Source: Epiperipatus broadwayi
Lineage: Eukaryota; Onychophora; Udeonychophora; Euonychophora; Peripatidae
Assembly: GCA_028023455.1 (NCBI GenBank)
Contig: JAQFVV010006449.1
Span: 978,812 to 1,042,811, forward strand
Direction: 5' to 3'
Length of the DNA: 64,000 bases
Positions 48,917-64,000 of the stretch are shown piece by piece. A model generated the notes under the pieces. The model did not search any database and was not told the origin of the DNA. It was given only the letters and a program-made list of their open reading frames with translations. Position 1 is the first letter of the stretch. The number at the start of each line of letters is the position of its first letter. The translations under genes and the position numbers were made by a program.

Positions 48917-49790
48917 TCACCATGAGTAAAAATCTTTAACATCTTTGAGAAATGTAATAAATGCATCGCTCTCATTTAGATGCTTTTTATCCATCTTCCA
49001 ACAAATTGGATCTAGATATGATTGTAAAAGATCCGTGACATCATTCTCATTTTTTTTAATATTTTAACTTTGGATTCCAGCCATAATCACTCAATAGATT
49101 GGGTATGAGCACCTGTCACCAGATTTACATAATTATGTTGGTGGTTGATGGTGAAATGTTGAAACCCTCTATCTTTCAGGTCTGCATAGGCTGGCCACTC
49201 ATCTGAATGAATGACAGAGCCAGCCGTGAATTCTCTCTTTTTAGTTCAAACATCCAGGGTCCATCAATTTTGGCCCTGTGGTTTTTTTTATTAATTAGGG
49301 TTGCCGATGTATCCTTGGAAGTACATGGATGATCATCATTTAGTATTCTTCTATTACATTTTCTTCTGCCAGAAAATTTTGCTTCATCTCTCTGAGCTGG
49401 TTCTTCTTCTGTTCCTCTTAACTGGAATTTCTTCTTAACTGCTCAAGAACAGACTTCCCTGCAAAAATTAAACCAGTCTACAATTGTTGGCAAAGATATG
49501 CTAGCCATCTTCATTGCCAATCTGGTCGGCAAATCTAGAATGAAAAAAAACAGCTCCATAATTTCACATATGGTCATTTGGCTTGCAACCCTACCACTTA
49601 CATCTATATAGTGGAAAAACAGATTGTCTGTACGAATAGACCTGGTAGTGTGGCAGTTGGAGCATCATATTGTGGGAACCCAGTCACCCTTGTGATTCTT
49701 TTTTCGTTTCTCTACCATTGTATCTTCACATTTGCACAGGGCTTCTTACTCTCTTCATCGTTGAGAATATTATTAACTCTCAAAAAGGTG
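48917..49790 (-). pseudogene. Merlin transposase (IS1595/ISXO2-like DDE), broken
   Basis: Minus-strand reading in order: a zinc-ribbon remnant (LCKCEDTMVEKRKK ... CSNCHTTRSIRTD), FFHYIDVSGRVAS, then ISLPTIVDWFNFCREVC, then RDEAKFSGRRKCNRR (first catalytic Asp), KIDGPWMFE, VIHSDEWPAYADLKD (second Asp), HNYVNLVTGAHTQSIE (catalytic Glu), and a tail SYLDPICW. This motif series is that of Merlin transposases and bacterial IS1016/IS1595. The DDE triad is intact. TGA stops occur at 49665-49667, 49443-49445 and 49087-49089 (the last replaces a Trp), with frameshifts near 49230, in an A8 run near 49055, and at the N-terminus. The protein would end at 48917. The element is therefore dead. Confidence 0.85.
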
Positions 49791-50111
49791 ACAGTTTGAT
49801 TCTCACTAGAGTCAACATTATAGTAGAAGGTTTGCAAAGTCATGACAGTTACAAAATGCAATATCTGTTTTCAAATCACAAAGACTTTGGTTACTAAAGA
49901 CCAAAAATGTTGAATCAAAAGTGTTTTTATAGACATTTTCAAGTCATATGATCACATGTCAACAACACTGAGTTTTTTTTACTTAAATATAGAAACATTT
50001 ACATATTTTAAAGTAATTAAACAAAACAATAAAGATCTGCAAGACATATTGCAAGTGAAAAGCAATTTTTAAAAACCCAAATAATTTTAAAGTAAATAAT
50101 TTTAAGTAAGC

Positions 50112-51411
50112 TTTTGCATTAGCAATAATAAAATCTATTTACTTTCTTCAAACATGTGACCATACTCATTTGTTGATGTTAAAAATCATCTGCATTTAAA
50201 TAACTAGAGATTTGTATCGATTTCAAGAGTTCGATGTATCGATGCAAATTATTGATTTTTCCAGCCTGTGTGGATCTCACTCGATCATTGGTAGATTCCA
50301 TTACGACATTATGAGATGAATTTGGAACAGTAACTACGTGGGACAAAGCAAGAACTACTGATAAGTAGGAAGTATAATTGAACATGTGAATTTTTAATTA
50401 ATATTTTTTTTTTCAATTTTTTCTTCACTTTTTCTGTTTAAAAATTCATATGCTTTATTTCATATGGGTATATCATTTTCATTGCGATGAGTAAATGGTT
50501 TAATAAACTAGTAAACTTAAATTTGATTTTTTTTAAAGATTGATGTAGATTTTCATAATGTGAATTTTAAACGTTTGCATGCCATTTTTCACATGATTCC
50601 ATATCTATACCTGGCTGAAAATATAATTATTGCTTAAATTTAATTTCAAATATTTGCAAAATTGCATTTTATTTTTTTTAATCAAATGATTACATTATTT
50701 ATAACTATGAAAATTGTTTTTTTTTTTTTTAATTACTAAGAATGCTTGATAAACTAGAAAACTTAAATTTGAACTGTTCGTTCTTTTGTTTATCATGAGT
50801 AAATGGTTTAATAAACTAGTAAACTTAAATTTAAACTAGCAATCGATCTTTGTTAAGTCATTATTTTTTAACATTTTTAACATTCATATTTTATAAGTTA
50901 TAATCTTTTGGCATATATTCGTATTTTAAATCTATCAATTGTATGTTATTTTTTGATTATTGTGAATAAATGGTTTAATACTCATCCTTTTGATTATCAT
51001 GAGTAAATGGTTTAATAAACTAGCAAACATAACTTGCATTTTTGGGGTGTTTTTTTTTTATGAAAATGGTGATTTTGTAACGAATGGTCGGATTGCTATG
51101 AAAATTGTGAATTTTGTGTTTTAATATTTTAATCACGTGATTTCATTTCTTATAACTATGAAAATTGAGTATTTGGGTTTGTTTTTTCTCATGAAAATGG
51201 CAATTTTGTATTTTAATATATTAATCACGTGATTTCATTTCCTGTAACTATGTTAATTGGGTTTTTTTGACTAAAATGGCGATTTTGTAATGAATGGTCA
51301 GATCACAACATATACATTGATCGATGTCACTTAATAGTTGGATGTGCCAGCATGGGTTTTTGGTGGTTCTTATAATTGGAAATGGCCATGAGCGCATACT
51401 AAATTAGCACC
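50112..51411 (-). repeat. Merlin right terminal inverted repeat
   Basis: About 1.3 kb, complementary to the left arm, free of the SINE and the Penelope-like insertion. It therefore preserves both empty sites. It carries the same CACGTG-centred modules (ATCACGTGATT at about 51133 and 51225). Confidence 0.85.
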
Positions 51412-51420
51412 ATTTCATTT
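51412..51420. repeat. Target duplication of Merlin element, right copy
   Basis: ATTTCATTT, identical to 42937-42945. Confidence 0.75.

Positions 51421-56483
<5,063 letters not shown>

Positions 56484-56527
<44 letters not shown>
56484..56527. repeat. (AT)n microsatellite
   Basis: A 44-bp run at the left edge of the foldback element at 56528-57050. Confidence 0.97.
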
Positions 56528-56529
<2 letters not shown>

Positions 56530-57050
56530 TCACGTAACATTAACACAATAAAACAATATAAAATGTCTGCTAATATTAATAGTACAATAACGAAACTTAA
56601 ATATATTCCAAACAACGGTAAACAATTTATAATATAATATAAATAAAAACTCATAAAGAAATATTTTCGATTATGTTCATAATCATTATCAACTCAACTT
56701 TCAAAATGGAATCACCAATACAATAACGAAGCTTAAATATATTCCAAACAATGGTAAACAATTTATAATATAATATAAATAAAAACTCATAAAGAAATAT
56801 TTTCGATCATATTCATAATCATTATCAACTCAACTTTCAAAATGGAATCACCTATTTTATTTGGAAAGTTGAGTTGATAATGCTTATGGATATAACCAAA
56901 AATATTTTTTCATGAGTTTTTATTTATATTATATTATAAATTGTTTACCATTGTTTGGAATATATTTAAGTTTCATTATTGTACTATTAATATTAGCGGA
57001 CATTTTATTTTGTTTTATTGTGTTAATATTATTTTGTTTTATTGTGTTAA
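56528..57050. mobile_element. Foldback MITE-like element C
   Basis: Inverted repeat of about 190 bp: TTAACACAATAAAACAATAT and GCTAATATTAATAGTACAAT near 56540-56590 are matched by the complement near 56985-57050. The left arm has a tandem duplication of about 120 bp (56590-56707 and 56710-56830, both containing TATATTCCAAACAA-GGTAAA and CAACTCAACTTTCAAAATGG). TTTTATTGTGTTAATAT is duplicated at the right end. Non-coding. It lies between (AT)n tracts. Confidence 0.75.
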
Positions 57051-57071
57051 TATATATATATATCATCATTA

Positions 57072-59900
57072 TCAACCATCATCAATCCACTGCAGGATGA
57101 AGGTCTCTCCAAGTTTAATCCATCTCCGATCTTTAGCTTCTCTTCTCCACATCACCCCTACACATTTTCTTATTTCATCCATCCATCTTACATGTGGTCT
57201 CCTTCTGGGTCTTTTACAATCTCTTGGAATCCAGTTTAAAATTTCAATTGTCCATCTATTATCATCTCTTTTAGCAATATGTCCAGCCCAACTCCACTTC
57301 AATCTTTTAATTTTTTCAATGAGGTCAGTAACACCTGTTTGTTCTCTTACCCATACATTGCGTTTTCGATCTCTTCTTGTTACTCCCAACATACATCTCT
57401 CCATACTTCTTTGAGTGGTCTGAAGTCTCTGTATTGATCTTCTATTAAGTGTCCAAGTCTCAGATCCATAAGTAAGAACTGGTAAAACACATTTGTTAAA
57501 AACCTTTCTTTTCAAACACATAGGCATATTTCCTTTTAATATCAAGTTATTTCTACCGAAAGCACTCCAACCAAGTTTAATTCTATGATTAATTTCCTCT
57601 ATTATGTTTCCATCTGTATTAATAATCTGACCAAGGTATTTGTAACTCTTAACTTCTTCTAATTCATCATAATCAATCTTTATTTTCATATTTTGAGCAA
57701 ATCGATTAAACATTACTTTAGTCTTTTTAACATTTATCTTTAGTCCTACTTTCCTACTTTCATCTGATAACTCCTGCAACATTTCCTGCAGCTCGGAATC
57801 ATTATTTGCAAAAACAACTACATCATCTGTGAAATCTAAATGACTTAAATAATCTCCATTTACTTTCACTCCTTTAGTTTCCCATTTTAATCCACAAAAT
57901 ACTTCTTGCAGCACTGCTGTAAAAAGTTTTGGAGATATGGAGTCACCTTGTCTTACACCTTTCTCAATGTTGACTTTCCCAGTATCATTATGTAATCTAA
58001 TTGTTGCTGTTGCATTTTTATAAATATTCTTTAAAATATGACAATATCCTGGATCTATACCTTGATGATCCAATGCTTTAATCACTGAAGAAATGTTTAT
58101 AGAATCAAATGCCTTTTCATAATCTACAAATCCAAAACATAATGACAACTCATATTCATTTGTCCTTTCTATAACTTCTCTCAATACTTGAATATGATCT
58201 AATGTACTAAAACCACTTTTAAATCCAGCTTGTTCTCTTGGTTGGTGAAAATCCAAGGTTCTCTGTAGACGAGTTGTAATTATCTTGGTAAAGATTTTAT
58301 ATAAAACTGATAAAAGGCTGATAGGTCTGTAATTTCTAATATCTTCTTTATCACCTTTTTTAAATATTAATATTATTACTGCATTCTTCCAATCATCCGG
58401 TACATCTTTATCATTTAGACATTTGGTATATAACTTTGCTAATATTTTTTCTGTTTCTTCACCTGCTTCTTTTAATATATCAATTATAATTCCATCATTA
58501 CCTGGAGCCTTTCCTTTTTTCATACATTTAATTGCATTTCTCACTTCTTCATTTAAAATTCTGGGCAATTCGGAAGATGTAATAGATATAGGAGGTACTT
58601 GTTCTTTATTACTATATAATTCTTGATAAAAATCTTCTACCAATTTCATAATGTCATCCCTCTTTTTAGTAATAATTCCATCTTTTTTCCTTATTGCAGA
58701 TATAAATGTCCTACCAATACCAAAATGTTGTTTTACATTCTTAAGACTTTTATTTTCTTCTACAGCTTTTCTTGCTAGTTCACAGTTATACTTTCTTATA
58801 TCATTTTCAACTCTTTTCCGCACCATTTTACAAAATTCGAGATATTCAATTCTTTTTAATGCATCATTCTTGCATATCTTCATATTCCTTCTTTTCTTCA
58901 TAAGTTCTCTAGTCTCAGTAGAAATTTTATTAGTCAATTGCTGCTTTTTTCTACCAGCTATCTTTGTTGCAGTTTTTAAAAGTATATCAGTTATTTTCAT
59001 ATTAATTTCATTCAAATCTGAATCATGTTCAAAATCTACTAATACTTGAAACCGATTTGTAAGTTCTAATTTAAATTCATTAGAATGTTTCTGAAGATTA
59101 GGAATATCAACTGTAAATATAGTTTTTCTTAATAATTTTTGTCTCTCTAGTTTTACATTAACATGTATCTTACCCCTTACTAATCGATGATCACTTCCTG
59201 TGTTAAATTTATTAAGAACATTACAATCTTGAAATATGTATTTCCTGTTAGTCAAAATATAATCCAATTCTGCTGTACCTTCATGTGGATGCTTCCATGT
59301 CCATTTCCTTCTAACATTTTTCTCAAAAAAAGAATTCATAATATAAAGTTTTTCCTTCTCTGCAAACTCCACAAGTCTATGTCCTCTCTCATTTCTATTA
59401 CCATAACCAAAATTACCTACAACACTTTCATCTTTCATTTATTTACCAATTCTAGCATTAAAATCTCCCATAACAATTTTAAAATGTTGTTTACTCTGAT
59501 CAAAAGCCTTTTGTACATCCATATAAAAATCTTCTACTACTTCATCACTGTGAGAATTTGTTGGGGCATAAACCTGAATTATCTGCATTTGATATCTGCT
59601 ATTAAGTTGTATAACTAATCTTGCCACTCTGTCTGATACACCATCAATCTCCACAATATTGTTCTTCCACTTTTTATTTATAATGAATCCTACTCCACTT
59701 GTATTTCCAATATTTGTGCCTTTATAATAGAGCATATGTCCACTTTTTAAATCAATTGTCTCTTCACCTTTTCTTCTAACTTCACAAAGTCCAATAATAT
59801 CCCATTTAATATAAGAGAGTTCTTCTTCTAATTCTTGCAATCTTCCTTCACTTGAAAGTGATCTGCAGTTGTAAGTACCTAAATAAAAAGTCGTCATCAA
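57072..59900 (-). pseudogene. RTE-type LINE endonuclease-reverse transcriptase, one stop
   Basis: About 940 codons in one frame, interrupted by a single in-frame TAA at 59439-59441. N-terminal APE endonuclease: GTYNCRSL, GLCEVRRKGEE, IQVYAPTN, VMGDFNARIG, then after the stop [13 protein letters not shown] and [11 protein letters not shown] core: [61 protein letters not shown] and [13 protein letters not shown]-terminal domain: [34 protein letters not shown] and [12 protein letters not shown] just before the stop at 57072. This is the usual architecture of RTE elements. The RT active site reads FTDD, where FADD is usual. The 3' end runs quickly into TGATGATATAT repeats, as is typical of RTE tails. 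It is close to active, and the fragment at 8951-9369 is the same family. Confidence 0.92.
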
Positions 59901-59945
59901 ATGGCAGCCTGGGTCCGCCTCCAGGATATAGATATTTTCTCTAAA

Positions 59946-60020
<75 letters not shown>
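59901..60020. repeat. RTE 5' edge and (AT)n tract
   Basis: Upstream of the RTE start there are about 35 bp of probable leader (CTGGAGGCGGACCCAGGCTG on the minus strand), then 72 bp of (AT)n at 59949-60020. The leader seen at 9370-9740 is missing here, so this copy is slightly 5' truncated. Confidence 0.8.
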
Positions 60021-60023
<3 letters not shown>

Positions 60024-60432
60024 GACCTTTGGTTTACTTCATCTATAAACCAAGTGTAAGAAATGAAACTAATTGTAGGCAAAACAATTTTTTTTTAAAT
60101 ATAAGAAAAGTTAAAAGGTTTTATTGGAGAAATAAATAACTAGATAGCTAAAAAAGTAACATATATAGAGACAGTTTGTGTTTGTATAGAATGTAGTGAG
60201 CATTATTTAATGCAGGGGGGATGATTTATTTTTTTTTGCATGCTGCTATAATAATTTGCCAATATAATAATTGAAAAATAAATATTTATATGGCTAAAAT
60301 AAAGTCTTTTGATATTTATTTACTAAAAAGTTGTGAGAATTAAGATTGATTTGATTGTCAGTGGCTTTAGTTAACAGTTTCTTTTCAGGAGAATAAGTTT
60401 AGAGTTATAGAAAATCATAATGGATATTTATA

Positions 60433-60553
60433 ATTACATTCATATTGGCCTTTCAAGCCAATTGTGCAAATGCTTTGCGAGTGTTAAATAATAAATGAAT
60501 ACCCTCAAAGCGTTTGCACAATTGGCTTGAAAGGCCGATATGAATGTAATTAC
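60433..60553. repeat. Short hairpin MITE-like element D
   Basis: Arms of about 50 bp, 60433-60483 and 60503-60553, sharing TTACATTCATAT(T/C)GGCC, then TTTCAAGCCAATTGTGCAAA and GCTTTG with three or so mismatches; the loop is about 20 bp. G+C is higher than the surroundings. It is possibly a palindromic MITE or a structured transcript. No TSD was identified. Confidence 0.75.
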
Positions 60554-61737
60554 AAATTGTATACAGACACTATAAAAATAAATGCTTGTTTATATAATGG
60601 ATATTTATGTTTATGATTATCAGAAGTTATAATTGATTTTATGCTTGTAATTATTAGAAAATTATGATGGATATTTTATGTTCATGTAATCTGAATAAGC
60701 AGTTTTCAATTGAATGGTCCGCACATGTTTGTGTGTGTAATACAGATATATGGGTTCGATATTTTTTTCTTTCCTTTATAGAAATTGATATAATTTTCTA
60801 TATTATTTCATGATAAGTGTGAAAAGGGAAAACTAAATGAATCTGTTTTGATTTATTATTTCTAACTCTAAAATATAAATATAAATAAGAAATTATTTGG
60901 GTCAAAAGAAATGTAACATTTGCTTTACCAAAAAGTGTTAGTAGGCTTATTTTTTGATTAGATTTTCTTTTGATTGCTTTTCCATAAATTAATCATTTAA
61001 GATAAGAAAAGTTGTCAAAATTAACAACTAAGAAATAGTTCAATTGTTCATTCTGAGATGGAATCTTGATTAAGATTTGAGAGGAACCACCTGGAGATAA
61101 AGATTGACAGATGTTTTTTTTCTTTCCCTCTCTTCCACTTCCTCATGAATATAAGAGGGGGGCTGGGGAGAGTGAATCAGTGGAACTTTTGCTAATTGAG
61201 AAGATGTCTGATTAAAATTAATATATCTCTGAAGGTTTTCTCCTAATTTTTTTTAATTTTCTTTCTCAGAGTTAATAATGTATTTAAGTATTACAGTATA
61301 CCAAAATATGAATTTTTAATTCATATCTAAGTGGTGCATGTTTGTTCTTCCTCAAATCAATTATGAACAAGTCAACTTTTAATAAGATATGCTCTGCTGA
61401 ATACCACAATCTGTATATTCAGCTTATTAAAAATTCATATAAGGAGAGAACTATCAGACTTTTGTATGATATGAAAAGATCAATTCATATTTCAATAATT
61501 ATGTGGCTAGTTAAAATTCGTTTGAAGACACTGCAGCAAACTTCTGTATAATGTTTAAAAAGTTAATTCGTGTTTAGTAATCAGAATCTACTTGTCTATA
61601 ATTTAAGCCTTAAAAATGGAAAAGAAGAAAAAGAAACAAATAAATTCAAATCCAGGAAGAAACTCATCAAAATGGAAGGTAGTTAACAGAACTCTTTTAA
61701 AATTTATTAATTATCCTGTAGTTACATTTGATTTAAA

Positions 61738-61905
61738 ATAACCGTCTCCATTTTATCTATTTTGATTCAAATAACTGCCTGTGTGTTTTTATATACACTT
61801 GATTTAAAATAACTATCTACGTTTTATCTATTTTGATTAAAATAACTGTCTACACGTTTTTATATACATTTGAGTAAAATAACTATCTATGTGTGTGTCT
61901 ATATA
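61738..61905. repeat. Short tandem repeat, about 67-bp unit
   Basis: Two and a half copies of a unit containing TTTTATCTATTTTGATT, AAATAACTGTCT and GTTTTTATATACA(C/T)TTGA. Confidence 0.75.
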
Positions 61906-63679
61906 AGCTATCTCCAAATAAAGTGAACTGAATACAATCAAAGGAAAAGACATTGGAAAGAGACTATCGTAATGTTTGACATTTATTCTTTATTTTATTT
62001 TGTTTATATAATATGTCATTTGTTTTTCATTTCATTATGTTATATAATATGTCGCATGTCTAACCACACTAGATTGTCTTAATTTAATAATTTTGTTTTA
62101 TTTATGTTCTTTAAAATGTTTAAAGGAGTGAAAAGAAAAATGATTTTGATCCAATTGAAGTATAAATACTTGCGTAAATTTAAATTTAAAAAGAAAAGAG
62201 AGAAATGATATAAAATATTTTTTTGTTCTTCTCAAAATTTTAATTTGTGCTTAGTATTAGACATGATATGGATGATCATGTGAAAAACCATAATTATGCT
62301 ATAAGTGTTGATGATCTGTTATTAATAGAAATATTGGATGTATGTTGTTGGCTTGACTGTTTAAAATTGAAATAATTCATATATGTTTTGATTCGGGATC
62401 TGGTTAGTCTTTGTCATTTATCTGGGCTGCAATCAATGTAGATTGGGCATATATAAAGCAATAAATGCTTGTTGTTTCTGAGGTAGAGTTATCTTATCAC
62501 CTCATAGATGGGAAATGGCTGTCTCATGATTTATTTACCATGGCAGTAGGAGATGACTGAGTTTCACTCCATTTATTTTGTTGAGATAGGGAATTATTAA
62601 TAAAGTTATTGTTCAAGTTGTAGAAAATGTTGTGCATGCCTATATTGAATAAGTGTATAGACAAGAGTTCTCAACATGATTTTAGGTCTCAAGAGATGAC
62701 CTCTCTCTCTCTCTGGCTAAAGCCAACATTTGAAGTTAGGAGTTGTTTTTTTTTTTAATTTCCCTTACAAAGATGCTGCTGTGTGCGCATTATAAAATAT
62801 TGCATGGTGTAGGATATGAAGAGTTGTTTTTTTTTTTTCTTATGTGGGAAAGAATGAAAGTTGCCCTGACAGAATAAGGATTCAGTCAGATGAATATGTA
62901 TGATGGGGATGACAAAGATTTTAATTAATAAACTAACCGATCTGTATTGATTTTGTAAATGATGGTAAATTGAGGTCGTCAAGTTGGATTGACATACTGA
63001 CTATCTAGATATATACGGTCAATAACTCAAAAACATAAAGATCTGACAGGTATGAACATAAAAGTGTAGGTTTTTGAATTTAAACTCATCTTCAAGATCA
63101 GTGGGGGATTTTTCATGGCATGTCATCCCTCTTCATCAGAAATGTAAAAATTATTGCTTGATGAAATTATTTAAAAAGTTATGATTATTTAACATTGCTA
63201 GTTAGGATAATTTAAACTAATAAATTATCTTGGAAGAGTCCAATGGATAATGTTTACAATAAAAAAAGGGGGGAAGTAGAAATTTGTAGGTTTTCTTCTC
63301 TTTCAAGATATAGGTTTTCTTAAAGTTAAAAAAATACGGAAATTCCGTTTGTGTTTGTTTATTATTATTATTTATTTCTTGATAAATAAATGGGTCAAAA
63401 CAATAAATAAGTCATTCAGAAAATTAGTTAATTTAAACATGTATTCGAAGCATAGTCTTTAATAGATCTGAAATCATATATTTGAGTGTAGCAATATTAT
63501 ATTTGAGTGTGTTTTTATTTTATTTTTATCATTATTGTTAACGTAATAAAATTTATGAGTATTATAAAATTACATTGTGTCTTGTGTTTTGATGTTTCAA
63601 ATATCTCCAGAATCTACCACCAGCACCTATATTTAAAGTAATAGTAGTTTATAATTTAATTTAATTACTCATTTTATAT

Positions 63680-63910
63680 TGATAATTTATTTCCATGATT
63701 GATTTACAGTATTGTTTTTTATATTGGTTATTCCCATATTCGATTCACATAATTCATTTTATATTGATAATTAATTTCCACGATCGATTTGCAGTAGTCA
63801 TTATTACATTGTTTCCATATTCAATTCACATAATTCATTTTTGTACAAGTCACTTTTATATAATTCATTTTCACATAATTTATTAATTTATTTTCATAAT
63901 TAATTTGCAT
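63680..63910. repeat. Tandem repeat, about 90-bp unit
   Basis: Repeated blocks CCATATTC(G/A)ATTCACATAA, TTCATTTTATATTGATAATT and TTTCCA(T/C)GATTGATTT. The open frame across it is itself repetitive and not a gene. Confidence 0.75.
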
Positions 63911-64000
63911 AATCTAATTTTATGATTTATTTCCGTATTTTACTTACAAGTAAATTTTGATTGATTTATCTGGTTAATGTTCATGGTTCTACTTCCATAG

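Larger units (their letters stand above)
42946..51411 (-). mobile_element. Merlin-superfamily DNA transposon with nested insertions
   Basis: Bounded by the ATTTCATTT duplication. The left terminal repeat starts TGCTGATTTAGTATGC and the right one, read inward, starts GGTGCTAATTTAGTATGC. The arms match along their length, including CTCATGG(T/C)C, CCATGCTG(A/G)CACATCC and many ATCACGTGATTA-type motifs. The middle (about 48790-50110) holds a broken IS1016/IS1595-like DDE transposase on the minus strand. The left arm carries two later insertions, a SINE (44256-44365) and a Penelope-like element (44648-48571). Without these the element would be about 4.4 kb, of which more than half is terminal repeat. 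It is inactive. Confidence 0.85.
60554..64000. other. Right-end DNA without recognised genes
   Basis: Only short ORFs. Tandem repeats are listed separately. A possible coding start followed by a donor-like AAG|GTAGTT occurs at 61617-61681 but is unsupported. A pyrimidine run at 62701-62715 and poly-T tracts near 62746 and 62826 are noted. Confidence 0.4.

Noticed and set aside
57072-57414. Plus-strand ORF continuing from 56941 into the RTE 3' end
   Set aside because: Runs from the foldback element across an AT tract into the antisense of the LINE; not a gene.
58651-59049. 132-residue plus-strand ORF
   Set aside because: Lies entirely opposite the RTE reading frame; hydrophobic shadow ORF.
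61617-61681. Possible first coding exon MEKKKKKQINSNPGRNSS followed by AAG|GTAGTT
   Set aside because: Short, Lys-rich and unsupported; donor-like sites of this quality are common by chance.

Overview
The window is a very AT-rich (by eye well over two thirds A+T), repeat-choked piece of an animal nuclear genome. The evidence is spliced exons of a chymotrypsin-fold (S1) protease separated by introns of about 12 and 27 kb, APE-type LINEs (RTE and a Jockey/CR1-group element), Penelope-like elements with a GIY-YIG domain, hAT and Merlin DNA transposons, tRNA-derived SINEs and long microsatellites. I see no bacterial-style operons, rRNA, intact tRNA or CRISPR. An invertebrate such as an arachnid, other arthropod or mollusc fits best; the sequence alone does not settle the lineage.

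Host gene. Three exons on the minus strand carry the catalytic His (42223-42311), the catalytic Asp (14535-14818) and the C168-C182-C191 segment (2641-2816) of one S1 serine protease. Their reading phases fit exactly across both junctions, so they are very probably consecutive exons of one gene. The first exon(s), with signal peptide and activation site, and the last exon, with the active-site Ser, were not found; the last should lie beyond the left edge. Everything from 2.8 to 42.2 kb is therefore intron, filled with mobile DNA.

Layout of the introns: ATAG/ATGG microsatellite (2.9-3.2 kb); dispersed repeats with an ATC-rich core (5.4 and 18.4 kb); a 3'-truncated RTE LINE with its 5' leader (9.0-9.7 kb); a decayed hAT transposase with one terminal repeat (10.2-12.4 kb); two foldback MITE-like elements (15.0-16.1 kb); a SINE-like unit (19 kb); a 7.9 kb LTR element with 2.3 kb LTRs and only a gag-like interior (28.3-36.2 kb); and a decayed Penelope-like element followed by an inverted pair of 3' fragments (36.5-38.5 kb).

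Right of the protease exon is the most informative locus: an 8.47 kb Merlin-family DNA transposon (42946-51411) bounded by a 9-bp target duplication, with unusually long (about 1.3 kb) terminal inverted repeats. Its left repeat has been invaded by a 110-bp SINE and by a 3.9 kb Penelope-like element arranged as an inverted double copy. The intact right repeat preserves both empty target sites. Further right come a Jockey/CR1-group LINE lying between two (ATT)n tracts (52.7-55.6 kb), a foldback element and a nearly intact RTE LINE lying in (AT)n tracts (56.5-60.0 kb), and a mostly featureless tail with small tandem repeats. Many of the elements sit inside simple-sequence DNA.
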